Shown here in pieces: positions 15,571 through 23,934 of a stretch of DNA of 64,000 nt. The DNA lies in assembly GCF_003097495.1 (NCBI RefSeq), contig NZ_QEOP01000001.1, positions 248,001-312,000 of the forward strand. The letters run 5' to 3'. Position numbers and translations under genes: made by a program. The stretch's first letter is position 1. Each line of letters starts with the position of its first letter. This DNA is from Amnibacterium flavum (lineage in GTDB: Bacteria; Actinomycetota; Actinomycetes; Actinomycetales; Microbacteriaceae). The notes beneath the pieces were generated by a model, which was given only the letters and a program-made list of their open reading frames with translations, ran no database searches and was not told where the DNA came from.

Positions 15571-15705
15571 CGCGTGACGATCAGCGTGGGCCATGCACGG
15601 AAGTGCGGCTGCCGTCATGCAGCTGAGCACTTCGCGTCGCAGAGAGTGCGACTGCCGTCATGGTGTTGGCCATTCCACGACGATCACCGCGCGACGATCA
15701 GCGCG
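15571..15705. repeat. Paired direct repeats at the 3' end of the dehydrogenase
   Basis: CGCGTGACGATCAGCGTG (15571) is repeated as CGCGCGACGATCAGCGCG (15688), the latter containing the stop codon of the minus-strand dehydrogenase. Between them AGTGCGRCTGCCGTCATG occurs at 15602 and 15645. Confidence 0.75.
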
Positions 15706-16741
15706 CGAGCTCCGCGACGATGGCCGCTGACACCTGGTCCGTGGTCGCGGTGCCTCCGAGGTCCGCGGTGCGGACCCCCGCCTTCGTGACGGCGCGGAAC
15801 GCGGTGGTGAGGTCGTCGGCCGCCGCGGTGTGACCGAGGTGGTCGAGCATGAGGGCGCCGGTCCAGATGGCGCCGATCGGGTTGGCGACGCCGCGTCCCG
15901 CGATGTCGGGCGCCGACCCGTGGACCGGCTCGAACAGCGACGGGAACTGCCGCTCCGGGTTGAGGTTGGCGCTGGGTGCGACGCCGATCGAGCCCGCGAT
16001 CGCGCCGGCGAGGTCGGAGAGGATGTCGCCGAACAGATTCGACGCGACGATGACGTCGAACCGCCCGGGATCGAGCACCAGACGTGCGGCGAGCGCATCG
16101 ATGAGGATGCTCTCGAGCGCCACGCCGGGCGCTGCCGCCGCAGCTTCCGCCACGACCTCGTCCCAGAACGGCATGGTGTGGATGATCCCGTTCGATTTGG
16201 TGGCCGAGGTGAGCCTGCCGCCACGCGACTCGGCCAGCCCGACCGCGTACCGGGCGACCCGTTCGATGCCGTGACGGGTGAACACGTTGACCTGGATCGC
16301 CTCCTCCTCGGGGCGCCCGCGGTACGAACGGCCGCCGATCTCGGAGTACTCGCCCTCGTTGTTCTCGCGCACGAGGACGACGTCGATGTCGTCACCGCCG
16401 GCGACCGGGCTCGGCACCCCGTCGAGCGCACGGATGGGCCTCAGGTTGATGTACTGGCGGAACTCACGACGGATCGGGATGAGCAGGCCCCAGAGCGTCT
16501 CGGTGTCGGGGATCTCGGGGAGACCGACGGCGCCGAGGAAGATCGCCTCATGGCGGGCGAGGGTCTCGATGCCATCGACCGGCATCATCCGTCCGGTCTT
16601 CAGGTAGAGGTCGGAGCCCCAGTCGTAGTCCACCCAATCGACCCTGCTGCCGTGGCGCGCGAGCGCGGCGTCGACGCACGCGATGGCGGCCGGGACGACC
16701 TCCTTGCCGATTCCGTCGCCTGCGAGGACTGCGATGCTCAT
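15698..16741 (-). CDS. Tartrate/D-malate dehydrogenase-type isopropylmalate dehydrogenase family protein
   Basis: A 347-residue beta-decarboxylating dehydrogenase. Key features are IAVLAGDGIGKEVVPA at the N terminus, the substrate arginines in LRPIRA, VRENNEGEYSEIGG (the form seen in tartrate dehydrogenase/DmlA rather than LeuB), SNGI, the Lys/Asp metal site around SNLFGDILSDLAG and FEPVHGSAPDIAG. The family oxidises and decarboxylates 2-hydroxyacids (tartrate, D-malate, or a sugar-derived analogue) with NAD and Mn. It is divergent from the GntR regulator across a perfect operator, so it belongs to the same regulon. It is not expected to be LeuB because it sits outside any leucine operon. Confidence 0.85.
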   Translation of the reverse strand: MSIAVLAGDGIGKEVVPAAIACVDAALARHGSRVDWVDYDWGSDLYLKTGRMMPVDGIETLARHEAIFLGAVGLPEIPDTETLWGLLIPIRREFRQYINLRPIRALDGVPSPVAGGDDIDVVLVRENNEGEYSEIGGRSYRGRPEEEAIQVNVFTRHGIERVARYAVGLAESRGGRLTSATKSNGIIHTMPFWDEVVAEAAAAAPGVALESILIDALAARLVLDPGRFDVIVASNLFGDILSDLAGAIAGSIGVAPSANLNPERQFPSLFEPVHGSAPDIAGRGVANPIGAIWTGALMLDHLGHTAAADDLTTAFRAVTKAGVRTADLGGTATTDQVSAAIVAELAR

Positions 16742-16763
16742 CCGGTGTCTCCTCCGCGAGATG

Positions 16764-16778
16764 TTTACAAGTTGTAAA
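16764..16778. promoter_or_regulatory. GntR operator TTTACAA-G-TTGTAAA, copy 1
   Basis: A perfect 7-bp dyad between the divergent tartrate-type dehydrogenase and the GntR gene, followed by GGTACACTGATAACC. The core TTACAAGTTGTAA recurs at 23882 and half of it at 32164. Confidence 0.75.
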
Positions 16779-16818
16779 GGTACACTGATAACCTGACATA
16801 GGTGGCGGAAGGAGGCTC

Positions 16819-17625
16819 ATGGATCAGGCAAGCCCGCAGGCCGTACTGCTGGAGAAGCTCGCGGCGAATCCGCTGTCCCGGACGGGTGGCATCGCTCTGT
16901 ACTGGCAGTGCAGCGAACTGCTCAAGCGACTGATCGAGGAGAGCCACTACCCGGCCGCCGTGCCCCTGCCCGCCGAGAACGAGCTGGCGAAGGCCCTCGG
17001 GGTGAGCCGGCCGACGTTGCGCCAAGCGATGGCGCGACTGGCCTCCGACGGCATCATCCACTCCCAGCGCGGAGTCGGGGCTTTCGCACTGCGCAGCGGC
17101 CTCGTCCGTCCCGTCGGCCTCAGCAGCCTCTACCGCGACCTCGCCGACGCCGGCCAGGTACCGACGACCAAGGTGCTCGTGCTCGAGCAGGTCAATGCCG
17201 AGCCCACCGTCGCCGCCGAGCTGCACATCCCTGTCGGCACCCCCCTGCTGCACATCGAGCGGGTCCGCTTCGCCGACGGCACTCCCGTCGTCGTCACCCG
17301 ATCCCTGCTCGCCCTGCCCGACGGCGTCACGCTCACCCGGGAGCAGCTCGAATCCGACGGGCTCTATAACCTCCTCCGCCGCGTCGCCTCGATCGAGCTC
17401 GTCGGCGGTTCGCAGACGGTCAGCGCGCGACACGCGACCGCTGCTGAGGCCGAACTGCTAGATCTGCCGTCCGACTCCGCGGTCATGGTCGCCCATCGCG
17501 TGACGTTCGACAGCCGCGGCAACGGCATCGAATACGTGCACATCATCTACCCCGGCGGCACCGAGCTGAGTTCCGACCTCCGCGGCACGTCCACTCACGC
17601 GGCGGAAGTGGAAGCGCGCCGATGA
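16819..17625 (+). CDS. GntR-family (HutC/UTRA) transcriptional regulator
   Basis: A 268-residue regulator. The N-terminal winged helix includes LPAENELAKALGVSRPTLRQAMARLASDGIIHSQRGVGAF (about 54-94). The C-terminal UTRA ligand domain has the pattern VGTPLLHIERVRFADGTPVVVTRSLLALPDG and ends in the conserved Tyr/Ile strand EYVHIIYPGGTE. UTRA regulators bind sugar phosphates or related acids. Its start has AAGGAGG, although only three bases before the ATG. It overlaps the PfkB kinase gene (ATGA). The matching operators in this window make it the best candidate for the regulator of the whole catabolic island. Confidence 0.9.
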   Translation: MDQASPQAVLLEKLAANPLSRTGGIALYWQCSELLKRLIEESHYPAAVPLPAENELAKALGVSRPTLRQAMARLASDGIIHSQRGVGAFALRSGLVRPVGLSSLYRDLADAGQVPTTKVLVLEQVNAEPTVAAELHIPVGTPLLHIERVRFADGTPVVVTRSLLALPDGVTLTREQLESDGLYNLLRRVASIELVGGSQTVSARHATAAEAELLDLPSDSAVMVAHRVTFDSRGNGIEYVHIIYPGGTELSSDLRGTSTHAAEVEARR

Positions 17626-18533
17626 CCGCCGTCCTGTGCCTCGGCAGTCTGCTGCTCGACACGATCGCCGTCGTCGACCGCCTGCCGGGGGACGACGAAC
17701 GGGTCGAGGCCGAGCACGTCGTGCTCGCGGGCGGCGGCAACGCATCCACCTCGGCCGTCACCATCGCCCGGCTCGGCGTCGATGTCGACTTCGCCGGCGT
17801 GATCGGCGACGACGACATGGGCCGGCTCGCACTCTCGGGCCTCGCCGCCGAGGGGGTCGGGGTCTCCGGCGTCGAGATCCGCGACGACATCGAGACGAGT
17901 CACTCGGTCGTCATCGTCAACACGGGCAGAGCGGCCCGCACGATCATCACCCGTCCGACCACCATCCCGACCGCTGTGCCGACCGGGTACGAGTGGATGC
18001 ACGTCGACAAGGTCGGTTATCAGGCGCTGCGGGCCGCGGGGGGCAGCGAATCGCGCGTCTCGATCGATGACGGCAACCCGGTCGCCGACCTGGATCTGAA
18101 CCTGATCGATCTGTATGTGCCCACCACCCAGGTCCTGCTCGATCGGTATGGCGTCGGCGATCCGATCGAGGCGGCGAGGCGTGCTCTGGCGGACGGCGCG
18201 CGGACCGTCGTCGCGACGGACGGGAGTCGCGGATCGTTCGCGGTCACCCTGGACACCATCGCCTATGCGCCGGCCCTCCCCATCGTCCCGCTGAGCAGTC
18301 TGGGGGCGGGAGACGTCTTCCACGGAGCCCTCCTCGCCGCGGTCGTGCTCGGCAAGGAACTGCCCGACGCGATCCGTTTCGCCAACGTCACCGCCGCGCT
18401 CTCGTGCCGCGCCATCGACGGCCGCTCGGGCATCCCCGACCGGCAGGAGGTCGAGGACGTCCTCGGCGAACTCCCCACGACCACCGGCCAAACGCCGGCG
18501 CTGATCCGAGAACTGCTCGGCCGAACCGCCTAG
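17622..18533 (+). CDS. PfkB-family carbohydrate kinase
   Basis: A 303-residue ribokinase-type sugar kinase. The N-terminal signature is CLGSLLLDTIAVVDRLP with the glycine pair GGGNASTSAVTIARLG, and the C-terminal catalytic signature is SLGAGDVFHGALL with the base Asp in GAGD. These enzymes phosphorylate a free sugar, ketose or sugar acid with ATP. Translationally coupled to the GntR gene and followed 21 bases later by the aldehyde dehydrogenase. A second PfkB kinase of a different subfamily is encoded at 21998 in the facing operon, so the two probably act on different intermediates. Confidence 0.88.
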   Translation: MTAVLCLGSLLLDTIAVVDRLPGDDERVEAEHVVLAGGGNASTSAVTIARLGVDVDFAGVIGDDDMGRLALSGLAAEGVGVSGVEIRDDIETSHSVVIVNTGRAARTIITRPTTIPTAVPTGYEWMHVDKVGYQALRAAGGSESRVSIDDGNPVADLDLNLIDLYVPTTQVLLDRYGVGDPIEAARRALADGARTVVATDGSRGSFAVTLDTIAYAPALPIVPLSSLGAGDVFHGALLAAVVLGKELPDAIRFANVTAALSCRAIDGRSGIPDRQEVEDVLGELPTTTGQTPALIRELLGRTA

Positions 18534-18554
18534 CACCCCACCCACAGGAGAACC

Positions 18555-19931
18555 ATGGCCATCGCAACCGTCAATCCGACCACCGGCCTCGTCGAGCAGG
18601 AATTCGACCCCATCGACGAGACGGAGATCGAGCGACGCATCGCCGCTGCCGCCGACGGGTTCGTGAGCCTCTCGAAGACCAGCTTCGAGGAGCGCGCGGG
18701 CTGGATGCGCGCCGCTGCCGATCTGCTCGAGGCCGATGTCGACGAGCTGGCGCGCCTCATCACCGTCGAGATGGGACGGCCCATCGGGCAGTCCCGGGCC
18801 GAGGTGCTGAAGAGCGCCAAGGGCATGCGCTTCTACGCCGACCACGCCGAGGAATTCCTCGCGCCAGAGTGGCTGCCCGACCCCTCCGCCGTGAACGCAT
18901 CGGCGGCGGGAACGCGGTACGAGCCCATCGGTGTGGTGCTCGCCGTCATGCCATGGAACTACCCGCTCTGGCAGGCGCTGCGCTTCGCGGCCCCGGCGCT
19001 GATGGCCGGCAACGCCGGGCTCCTCAAGCACGCGTCGAACGTGCCCCAGGCGGCGCTGTACCTCGACACCCTGTTCGAGCGCGGCGGCTTCCCTGCCGGA
19101 TCCTTCGCCTCCCTGCTCATTCCCGCTTCGGGTGTCGAGCGGGTGCTCCGCGACAAGCGGATCGCAGCGGCGACCCTCACCGGATCGGAGCCCGCCGGCC
19201 GCTCGCTCGCCGCGATCGCCGGTTCCGAGGTGAAGCACGTCGTGCTGGAGCTCGGCGGTTCCGACCCGTTCATCGTGATGCCGACCGCTGATGTCCCCGC
19301 CGCGGTCTCCGTCGCGGTCAAGGCCCGTGTCCAGAACAGCGGCCAGTCCTGCATCGCCGCCAAGCGCTTCATCGTCCACTCCGACGTCTACGACGAGTTC
19401 CTCGGCCTCTTCGCCGCCCGTATGGGAGAGCTGTCGGTGGGCGACCCTCTCGACGAGAGCACCGACGTCGGCCCGATCGCGACCGAATCGGGTCGTGACG
19501 AGCTCGCCGGCCTGGTCGACGACGCCCGCGCGAAGGGTGCCGACATCGTCGTGGGCGGCGCGACGCCCGACCGTGCGGGCTGGTTCTACCCGCCGACCGT
19601 GATCGCCGATGTGACGCCCGAGATGCGCCTGTTCGCGGAGGAGGCCTTCGGCCCCGTCGCGACGGTGTCCCGTGTCGCGGACGCGGCGGAGGCGGTGAAG
19701 CTCGCCAACTCGACGACCTTCGGTCTGAGCTCGGCGGTGTGGACCAACGACCCGGCGGAGGAGGACCTCTTCGTCCGCTCGCTCGCGGCCGGCGGCGTGT
19801 TCGTCAACGGGATGACCGCATCGTTCCCCGAGCTGCCGTTCGGCGGGGTGAAGGACTCGGGCGTCGGCCGCGAGCTCTCCGCGGCGGGCATCCGCGAGTT
19901 CTGCAACCTCAAGACGGTCTGGAAGGGCTGA
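18555..19931 (+). CDS. Aldehyde dehydrogenase (succinate-semialdehyde-dehydrogenase type)
   Basis: A 458-residue ALDH of the GabD/SSADH short form. PWNYPLWQALRFAAPALMAGN is the NAD-binding loop, LELGGSDPF holds the general base Glu, NSGQSCIAAKRF the catalytic Cys, and EEAFGPVATV is also present. AGGAGAACC precedes the ATG. It could oxidise a C3-C4 aldehyde produced by the aldolase encoded nearby, such as glycolaldehyde, lactaldehyde, tartronate semialdehyde or succinate semialdehyde. It is the third gene of the GntR operon and converges with the epimerase gene; the gap holds tandem repeats and a GC hairpin. Confidence 0.88.
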   Translation: MAIATVNPTTGLVEQEFDPIDETEIERRIAAAADGFVSLSKTSFEERAGWMRAAADLLEADVDELARLITVEMGRPIGQSRAEVLKSAKGMRFYADHAEEFLAPEWLPDPSAVNASAAGTRYEPIGVVLAVMPWNYPLWQALRFAAPALMAGNAGLLKHASNVPQAALYLDTLFERGGFPAGSFASLLIPASGVERVLRDKRIAAATLTGSEPAGRSLAAIAGSEVKHVVLELGGSDPFIVMPTADVPAAVSVAVKARVQNSGQSCIAAKRFIVHSDVYDEFLGLFAARMGELSVGDPLDESTDVGPIATESGRDELAGLVDDARAKGADIVVGGATPDRAGWFYPPTVIADVTPEMRLFAEEAFGPVATVSRVADAAEAVKLANSTTFGLSSAVWTNDPAEEDLFVRSLAAGGVFVNGMTASFPELPFGGVKDSGVGRELSAAGIREFCNLKTVWKG

Positions 19932-19962
19932 GCCAGCCGCGGGGCCGGCACTGGTGGTCGGC

Positions 19963-20011
19963 CCCGTCAGCCGGGTCGCCCGTCAGCCGGGTCGCCCGTC
20001 AGCCTGGATCG
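19963..20011. repeat. Three tandem 16-bp units over the epimerase stop codon
   Basis: CCCGTCAGCCGGGTCG occurs twice in tandem, followed by CCCGTCAGCCTGGATCG. The third unit contains the stop codon (minus strand) of the ketose epimerase-like gene, so the two others are copies of the gene end. Confidence 0.85.
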
Positions 20012-20904
20012 ACTGACGCGTACGCCGCTGCGAGGAGGGCGTGCGCGTCTTCTGCGACGCGGGTGTCCCGGTCGAGTACATCGCGCCAGACCGCCAGCCC
20101 CGCCGCATGGTCGGGTGCGAGTGCGGACACGGTGAAGGCCTCGAGCCCGAAACGGCCGCGGTAGCCCGTCTCGATCGCTCCGGTGACGAACTCGGCGAGG
20201 GGGATGTGCCCTCGGCTCAGCTCGCCGCGGTGGTTCTGCTCGAGTTCGAGGTAGCCCAGACGCGGCAGGGCTTCTGCGACGGCCGCGACCATGTCGTCTT
20301 CCTCGATGTTCATGTGGAAGACGTCGAGGTGGACGCCGAGCCGATCCGAGCCGGAGGCGGCGACGAAGTCCATGGCCTGGCCGGCCGTATTCAGCAGGGA
20401 TGTCTCGTAGCGGTTGACAACCTCCACCAGCAGACCGACACCCGATTCGGCGGCCTCTTCGGCGAGGTCGCCGAGGATCTTGGCGGTCCGGTCGAAGACG
20501 GCTCGAGAGGCGGGACCCGCCGCCTTGCCGAGCACCCCGTAGAGGATGCCGGTGAGCCGGTCCGACTCCAGCTCGGCGGAGAGCTGCACGCCGCGGCGCA
20601 GGCGTGCGAGTCCGCGATCGCGCACCTCGGCGTCATCGCTCGAGATGTCCTCCGCCGCGTTCTGGTTGGTGTTGGTCATCAGACGGAGACCGTGGGACCC
20701 GACGAGGGAGCGGATACCGGAGGTGTCGTAGGTCCAGGGGTCGCGCAGGACGGCGACGATCCGGCGGTACCCGATGCGGGCGATTCGCTCGACGAGCGAC
20801 TCCGCGAGGGCGGGCTGCCAGCCGGTCATCCACACCCCCGGGTTCACCGCGAGGTCCGGGCCACCGTGATCCGAGGCGACGGGACGGGGCACCGACGGGC
20901 TCAC
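19999..20904 (-). CDS. Ketose 3-epimerase-like sugar isomerase/epimerase
   Basis: A 301-residue TIM-barrel protein of the xylose-isomerase-like family. Motifs resemble D-tagatose/D-psicose 3-epimerases: metal ligand Glu in VEVVNRYETSLLNT, Asp/His in GVHLDVFHMNIEE, ELEQNHRGELSRGHI, and the last Glu in FGLEAFTV. Such enzymes invert C3 of free ketoses with Mn or Co. It starts with a GTG overlapping the previous stop. The first 15 residues are Pro/Ser-rich and could be dispensable. It is the last gene of the aldolase-kinase-SDR-epimerase operon, where a rare ketose would be converted to the isomer the kinase accepts. Confidence 0.75.
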   Translation of the reverse strand: MSPSVPRPVASDHGGPDLAVNPGVWMTGWQPALAESLVERIARIGYRRIVAVLRDPWTYDTSGIRSLVGSHGLRLMTNTNQNAAEDISSDDAEVRDRGLARLRRGVQLSAELESDRLTGILYGVLGKAAGPASRAVFDRTAKILGDLAEEAAESGVGLLVEVVNRYETSLLNTAGQAMDFVAASGSDRLGVHLDVFHMNIEEDDMVAAVAEALPRLGYLELEQNHRGELSRGHIPLAEFVTGAIETGYRGRFGLEAFTVSALAPDHAAGLAVWRDVLDRDTRVAEDAHALLAAAYASVDPG

Positions 20905-22001
20905 GGCAGGATCTTCCTCGCCCGAAGAGACCCGAACAGGTCCGCGAACATCTCCTCCGTATCGATCACCTCGGTGAAGCCCGCCTGTCGCAGCTTGATG
21001 GTGCTGAGGAAGAGGGGAACCGACCGGGCTTCGTGGATCGAACCGTCGGGGGTCCAGGCGAGCATGTCGTCGGCGAACTCGTGCGAGTAGCCGAGCAGTT
21101 GCGCGAGCGTGTTCGGCCGAAGACCGTGCCGTTCCACGACCCTGTCCCAGACGTCGGCGTGCTGCGGCAGCCACTCGGCGAGACTCATCCGTTCGTCGGG
21201 CCCGGTCTCGACGTCGAGCATGCCGGCGAACGCCGGCCAGATGTCGGCCCAGGCGATCACGTCGCCGTTGGTGATGTTGAAGGTCTGGTCGCGCGCTGCC
21301 GGGGCCTCTGCAGCCCAGTGCATCGCCGAGCCGATCAGTCGCGCGTCAACCGCTTCGACGGGATACCGGTGACCGCCGGTGAAGGAGAACGGCTCGCCGA
21401 GTTCCGCCCGGATCGCGGCGTAGGCGCCGATCACCGGCACCATGTTCATGGCGACGCCGATCCGGTCGCCGAAGATCGCCTGCGGCCGCCAGATCGTGTA
21501 ACCGAAGCCGCGTTCGGTCGCCGCCGCAGTGAGCGCGTCCTCCTGCAGCCAGTAGAAGTTCGGATGCTCGACGCGCGGCTGGGACTCCTTGGCCGGGACG
21601 GGCATACGGCCCACGTGGTAGCCGTAGGCCTTCGTCCCCTGCAGCAGAGACACGTGTTCGACCGGGGAACCGGCGATTCCCGCCAAGACGTTCTCGAACA
21701 TCAGCCCGTTGGTGATGCGCTGCTCCGGGTCCGTCCAGCCGCTGATGAGCGACGGCTTCTCGAACAGGGCCGCATAGGCGACGTGCGTGATCGGGCCGAC
21801 GGATCCGAGAGCCTCGACGACGGCGTCGGCGTCGGTCAGGTCGACCGCGACATGGCGGAGACGGTCGTGCGGCGCGTAGTCGGGCAGCCGCCGGGACACG
21901 GCGACGACCTCGTACCCGTCGTCGTCGAGGAATCGGCGGGCCGCGGCGCTGCCGACGGTACCGCTCGCCCCGAGGACCAGGATCCTCTTCTGCCCGCTCA
22001 T
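20901..22001 (-). CDS. NAD-dependent epimerase/reductase of the SDR superfamily (PRISE-like)
   Basis: A 366-residue extended SDR with the nucleotide motif VLGASGTVGSAAARRF. Later landmarks are VSLLQGTKAYGYHVG, FYWLQEDALTAAA and YTIWRPQAIFGD, as in the progesterone 5-beta-reductase/iridoid-synthase-like (PRISE) group. In that group the Tyr is not in a normal YxxxK context, and no YxxxK is visible here. Bacterial members often sit in sugar or inositol operons with no proven role. It overlaps both neighbours by 4 bases (kinase upstream, epimerase downstream), so it must act on the same pathway. Confidence 0.75.
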   Translation of the reverse strand: MSGQKRILVLGASGTVGSAAARRFLDDDGYEVVAVSRRLPDYAPHDRLRHVAVDLTDADAVVEALGSVGPITHVAYAALFEKPSLISGWTDPEQRITNGLMFENVLAGIAGSPVEHVSLLQGTKAYGYHVGRMPVPAKESQPRVEHPNFYWLQEDALTAAATERGFGYTIWRPQAIFGDRIGVAMNMVPVIGAYAAIRAELGEPFSFTGGHRYPVEAVDARLIGSAMHWAAEAPAARDQTFNITNGDVIAWADIWPAFAGMLDVETGPDERMSLAEWLPQHADVWDRVVERHGLRPNTLAQLLGYSHEFADDMLAWTPDGSIHEARSVPLFLSTIKLRQAGFTEVIDTEEMFADLFGSLRARKILP

Positions 22002-22975
22002 CGCTGCCTCCCGGACCCGGTCGTCGCCGAGCGGGCCGCGAGGAACTCGTCGACCTCGGCACCGGTCGGCATGGCGGTCGAGCACTCGTAGCGGGTGGCG
22101 ACGATCGCGCCGGCGGCGTTGGCGAACTGCAGCGTCCGCTCGAGCGGCCAGCCTTCGATGAGGCCGCGGCACAGCGCCCCGCCGAACGCGTCGCCCGCAC
22201 CGAGCCCGTTCACGACGTCGACGGGGATCGGCGGGACCTCGATGCGCTGGTCCCGCGTCTTCGCGAGCACGCCCCTCGGCCCGCGCTTGACGATCGCCAG
22301 CTCGACCCCGTGGGAGAGGAGGGCATCGGCGGCACGGTCGGGATCGCGCTCGTCGACCGCCATCTCGCACTCGTCGGCATTGCCGATGGCGACCGTCACA
22401 TGCTCGAGTGCGGGCCGCACGGCGGCGGAGGCCTGTTCGAGGCCGTCCCAGAACATCGGACGGTAGTCGAGGTCGAGCACCGTGTGCGGGACACGACCTC
22501 TCGCCTGCCAGGCCGCGAAGTGCGCTGCCCGCGAGGGCTCTCGGGAGAGCCCGGTGGCCGTCGCCCAGAACACCTTCGCCGCGGCGACCTCATCGAGGGG
22601 GATGTCATCGCCGTCGAGGTACATGTCGGGCGCGGTGGGGTTGCGCCAGATGTAGAGCGGGAAGTCGTCGGGTGGGAACATCTCGCAGAAGGTCAGCACC
22701 GAGGGGATGCCGGCGACGGGGTGCACGTGACGCGTGTCGACGCCGAACCGGGCCAGCTCCTCGACCGCGTAACGGCCGAACGGGTCGTCACCGGTGCGGG
22801 TGAGTATCGTCACGGCCAGGCCGTGCCTGGCCGCGGCCACCGCGACGTTGGTCGCGCTGCCGCCGATCGACTTGCTGAAGGTCGGCACATCCTCGAGCCG
22901 GACCCCGGACACCGTCGGGTAGAGGTCGATGCAGATCCGACCCGCGACGACGACGTCGGGGCGCGCGCCGGTCAC
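21998..22975 (-). CDS. PfkB-family kinase, IolC-like
   Basis: A 325-residue sugar kinase resembling 5-dehydro-2-deoxygluconokinase (IolC). It shows VVVAGRICIDLYPTVSG at the N terminus, GGSATNVAVAAARHGL, the IolC-like TFCEMFPPDDFPLYIWR segment, and NGLGAGDAFGGALCRGL with the catalytic Asp. A GTG start overlaps the aldolase stop. In inositol breakdown IolC makes the substrate of the IolJ aldolase; here the aldolase is LacD-like and no iolB, iolD, iolG or iolE is in the window, so a different keto-sugar is likely. The order aldolase-kinase supports a phosphorylate-then-cleave pathway. Confidence 0.85.
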   Translation of the reverse strand: MTGARPDVVVAGRICIDLYPTVSGVRLEDVPTFSKSIGGSATNVAVAAARHGLAVTILTRTGDDPFGRYAVEELARFGVDTRHVHPVAGIPSVLTFCEMFPPDDFPLYIWRNPTAPDMYLDGDDIPLDEVAAAKVFWATATGLSREPSRAAHFAAWQARGRVPHTVLDLDYRPMFWDGLEQASAAVRPALEHVTVAIGNADECEMAVDERDPDRAADALLSHGVELAIVKRGPRGVLAKTRDQRIEVPPIPVDVVNGLGAGDAFGGALCRGLIEGWPLERTLQFANAAGAIVATRYECSTAMPTGAEVDEFLAARSATTGSGRQR

Positions 22976-23823
22976 GCGACCTCCGCGGCCGACAGCTGCT
23001 GAAGGCGACGGACGGACTCGCCGGCGAGGAACGCGGCCGGGTCGTCGGACGTGGTCGCATCCGCCCAGATGGCGCGACCGGCGAGGAAGCCCTGGGCACC
23101 GCCGGCGACGCACGCGCGGACAGCGTCGGGGAAACGGGCAGCGGTCACGCCCGACGAGAGGACGACCCACGGGCAGTCCACCACTTCGGTGATCGCGCGG
23201 GCGGTCTCCGTGATGACCTCGGGGTCGCCGGCGCCGTAGGAGGGGACCTCCGCCTTGTAGAGGTCGGGGTTCGTCGTCGCGAGATCACGGGTCGCCTCGA
23301 CGAGAGCGGCGTTGCGGTCGGCGTCCGTCCACGAGGCGATGTCGTCGGGTCGCACGACGCCCTCGACCACGCCGGGGAGGCCCGCACGACGGCAGAGGTC
23401 CATGAAACGGGCCGACAGGTCGATCGCCTCATCGCGGCGGTCGGGGGCCCACGGAACGAGCACCTTGAGCGCGGCGGCGCCGAATCCGATGGCGAAGTCG
23501 GGCGTGACCTCCTCGTCGAGCGAGGCGACGTTGACCTGGCCGCCCGGGATCGACGCCGACAGGATATCGGCTGCGAGGATGACCGGCCGGGTCGAGACGG
23601 CGGCCGCTGGTCCGCCGTACTGACGGTCGATCAGCACCGCGCTGGCATGAGGCACCAGGGTCTCGACGACGAGCAGCTTGAATGCGGCGAGCTCATCATC
23701 GCTCACGGGCGACGGCGCACCGACGGACAGCATGTTCCGCAGCGACTCGCGTTGATCGATGGCGAGCATCGAGAAGCGCCCATGACGATCACGCAGTCGA
23801 TCAAGGGGAAGGGAGGAGGTCAT
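22972..23823 (-). CDS. Class I aldolase of the LacD (tagatose-1,6-bisphosphate aldolase) type
   Basis: A 283-residue DeoC/LacD-fold aldolase. Diagnostic parts are SMLAIDQRESLRNML, AVLIDRQYGGPAA, GFGAAALKVLVPWAPD and LYKAEVPSYGAGD; K190 in the last motif is at the expected Schiff-base position. WVVLSSGVTAARFPDAV and GGAQGFLAGRAIW form the phosphate-binding end of the barrel. The family cleaves tagatose-1,6-bisphosphate (LacD) or sulfofructose-1-phosphate (YihT) to dihydroxyacetone phosphate and an aldehyde. It is the first gene of the operon running to 19999 and faces the dehydrogenase operon across an operator at 23882. Confidence 0.85.
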   Translation of the reverse strand: MTSSLPLDRLRDRHGRFSMLAIDQRESLRNMLSVGAPSPVSDDELAAFKLLVVETLVPHASAVLIDRQYGGPAAAVSTRPVILAADILSASIPGGQVNVASLDEEVTPDFAIGFGAAALKVLVPWAPDRRDEAIDLSARFMDLCRRAGLPGVVEGVVRPDDIASWTDADRNAALVEATRDLATTNPDLYKAEVPSYGAGDPEVITETARAITEVVDCPWVVLSSGVTAARFPDAVRACVAGGAQGFLAGRAIWADATTSDDPAAFLAGESVRRLQQLSAAEVA

Positions 23824-23881
23824 GAGGCCGTCCGATTCGTCTGAGTGCCCCGATTGTCCGTGAGCGCCGTTGGTCTAGTAG

Positions 23882-23908
23882 TTACAAGTTGTAAACGTAT
23901 CCTATCAA
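23882..23908. promoter_or_regulatory. GntR operator, copy 2
   Basis: TTACAAGTTGTAA is a perfect dyad, continuing as ACGTATCCTATCAA. Positions 23888-23908 are identical over 21 bp to 32164-32184. It lies between the divergent aldolase and zinc dehydrogenase operons and could control both. Confidence 0.75.
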
Positions 23909-23934
23909 CTGGGCATCTGATAACCTCCTTGCCC

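Noticed and set aside
21998-23823. Sulfoglycolysis (YihT/YihV-type) reading of the aldolase and kinase
   Set aside because: No sulfoquinovosidase, sulfolactaldehyde reductase or sulfo-sugar transporter is present, and the kinase looks IolC-like.
21998-23823. Standard myo-inositol pathway
   Set aside because: The kinase is IolC-like but iolB, iolD, iolE and iolG are missing and the aldolase is LacD-like; calling it an iol operon would overreach.
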